NCBI GenBank assembly: GCA_019310865.1
Contig: JAFDDL010000060.1
Location: 1-21,729 of the forward strand
Length of the DNA stretch: 21,729 bases
From: Deltaproteobacteria bacterium
GTDB lineage: Bacteria; Desulfobacterota; Desulfobacteria; Desulfobacterales; JAFDDL01
Reading direction: 5' to 3'
In this document: positions 20,794 to 21,729 of the stretch, one piece after another
How positions within the stretch are numbered: the first letter of the stretch is position 1
Layout of the letters: each line of letters begins with the position of its first letter
Translations under genes and position numbers: made by a program
The notes under the pieces: generated by a model
Seen by the model: only the letters and a program-made list of their open reading frames with translations
Databases searched by the model: none
Told to the model about the DNA's origin: nothing

Positions 20794-21729
20794 ATGATCA
20801 AGGAAACAATGACAGCTATGGAAAGGTTTCAGACCGCTGTTAGATTGGGAAAAAGTGATCGAACGCCGGTTTGCATTGGTATGGACTATAAATTCCCCTG
20901 TCGTTACAAGGGCATTACAATGGGAGCGCACTACCGGGACATGCGCGTTGGATACCAGGCACTTAAGGAGGTTTTCGATGAGCTGGGTGGATGGGATTTC
21001 ATGATGCGCTTCAGCATGACGACGCAAACACTAGACCTTCTGAATGCACCCATGGTCATCAAAATACCTGGTAAAGATATCGGTGAAGACGATATTATCC
21101 AGTGGGATGAAAAAGAGATCCTAAAAAGGGAGGATTACGACAGGATCATCGAAATGGGCTGGAAACAATTTATGTATGAGTTTTACCCTAAATTCAAGGG
21201 CTGGAATGTTTCCGAATATCACGAACGGGTTGCCGGACAGGCCAAAAAAGAAATTGAGGCCATGAAGGAAGACCGAAAATATTGGCAACAAAAAGGGGTG
21301 CCGGTAATAGGCGAATCGTTGCCCTTTTCGTCAATCATGATGTTTTCCTGTGCCCGTTCATTGATGGAATTCACCAAGGATATCTATAACATTCCGGATA
21401 AGGTGGCGGCGGCCATGGATGCCACGGTGCCGGATCTCATAGAACTGAGCATAAAGGCCACCAAAGACCTGGAGATCGACCCGGATGAACATATTACGGG
21501 TTCATTGATTGTATTGGAAAGGGGCGGCAGCTTTTATTACCCGCCGAAGATATTTGAAAGGTTCGAGTGGCCCTACCTGAAACAGATGGTGGAGGCCTTT
21601 GTTGCAGAGGGAATTACGCCGGTAATGCACTTCGATCAGGACTGGTCTCTCAATCTTCCCTATCTGAAGCAATTGCCCAAGGGCAAATGCATCGCCCAAT
21701 TTGACCATACGACGGATATTTTCAAGGCC
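20794..21729 (+). CDS. Uroporphyrinogen-decarboxylase-family methyltransferase (runs off the right end)
   Basis: An uninterrupted frame of 312 codons from ATG 20794 to the window end, preceded by GGGAG. The N-terminus (MERFQTAVRLGKSDRTPVCI) and the later FERFEWPYLKQMVEAFVAEG, HFDQDW and QFDHTTDIFKA segments follow the URO-D family, which includes the MtaA/MtbA cobamide methyltransferases. Heme-pathway HemE is unlikely given the corrinoid gene next door. The zinc-ligand position that reads HxC in MtaA-type enzymes is H279-F-D281 here, so it may use a different metal site or methyl acceptor. It lies 65 bases after the corrinoid gene. The C-terminus, about 30-60 residues, is outside the window. 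Confidence 0.82.
   Translation, partial: MIKETMTAMERFQTAVRLGKSDRTPVCIGMDYKFPCRYKGITMGAHYRDMRVGYQALKEVFDELGGWDFMMRFSMTTQTLDLLNAPMVIKIPGKDIGEDDIIQWDEKEILKREDYDRIIEMGWKQFMYEFYPKFKGWNVSEYHERVAGQAKKEIEAMKEDRKYWQQKGVPVIGESLPFSSIMMFSCARSLMEFTKDIYNIPDKVAAAMDATVPDLIELSIKATKDLEIDPDEHITGSLIVLERGGSFYYPPKIFERFEWPYLKQMVEAFVAEGITPVMHFDQDWSLNLPYLKQLPKGKCIAQFDHTTDIFKA

Noticed and set aside
20794..21729. HemE (uroporphyrinogen decarboxylase of heme synthesis)
   Set aside because: Linked to a corrinoid methyltransferase protein and divergent in motif from HemE. The methyltransferase branch fits better.

Overview
The window looks like a chromosomal stretch of an anaerobic, acyl-CoA-degrading bacterium. The best guess is a Desulfobacterota (deltaproteobacterial) sulfate reducer or syntroph. 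This is an inference from gene content: a phenylacetate-CoA ligase next to a double-ACT protein, several CoA ligases and crotonases, an SCP-x-type thiolase with an HMG-CoA-synthase-like/DUF35 partner, a B12-binding corrinoid protein with a URO-D-family methyltransferase, and RAYT-type repeats. No rRNA, tRNA or CRISPR array was seen.

Bases 1-5650 are an accessory region. They hold small defence/stability-type genes, mostly on the minus strand: two complete antitoxin/PIN-toxin pairs (468-1099 and 4749-5412), remnants of a Phd/YefM antitoxin (left edge) and a RelE-type toxin (3198-3347), and two AAA ATPases (1523-2716; 3338-4489, DUF4143 type). Between them sit five copies, three of them complete hairpins, of a REPIN-like repeat, plus the decayed 5' end of a REP-associated tyrosine transposase (RAYT). 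A fragment of the double-ACT gene is duplicated beside one REPIN.

Bases 5650-10300 are mixed: paaK with its ACT partner (minus strand), a repeat-containing gap, a short-chain dehydrogenase missing about 95 internal codons, a second DUF4143 ATPase, and a rhomboid protease broken by an internal deletion and frame change. Bases 10308-12028 encode a FecI-like ECF sigma factor coupled to a FecR-like anti-sigma factor, with no TonB receptor in view.

Bases 12248-21729 are a plus-strand catabolic cluster. It runs: CoA ligase A, crotonase 1 (both canonical glutamates replaced), crotonase 2 (one glutamate kept), CoA ligase B (a close paralogue of A), an antisense acyl-CoA dehydrogenase relic, then HMG-CoA-synthase-like/DUF35 fusion, SCP-x-type thiolase, corrinoid protein and a URO-D-family methyltransferase cut by the window end. 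A plausible reading is activation of an unidentified acid to its CoA thioester, remodelling by unusual crotonases and thiolytic cleavage by a thiolase/HMGCS-like/DUF35 complex, in the same transcription unit as a corrinoid methyl-transfer module. That combination is the most interesting part of the window. The substrate cannot be read from the sequence.
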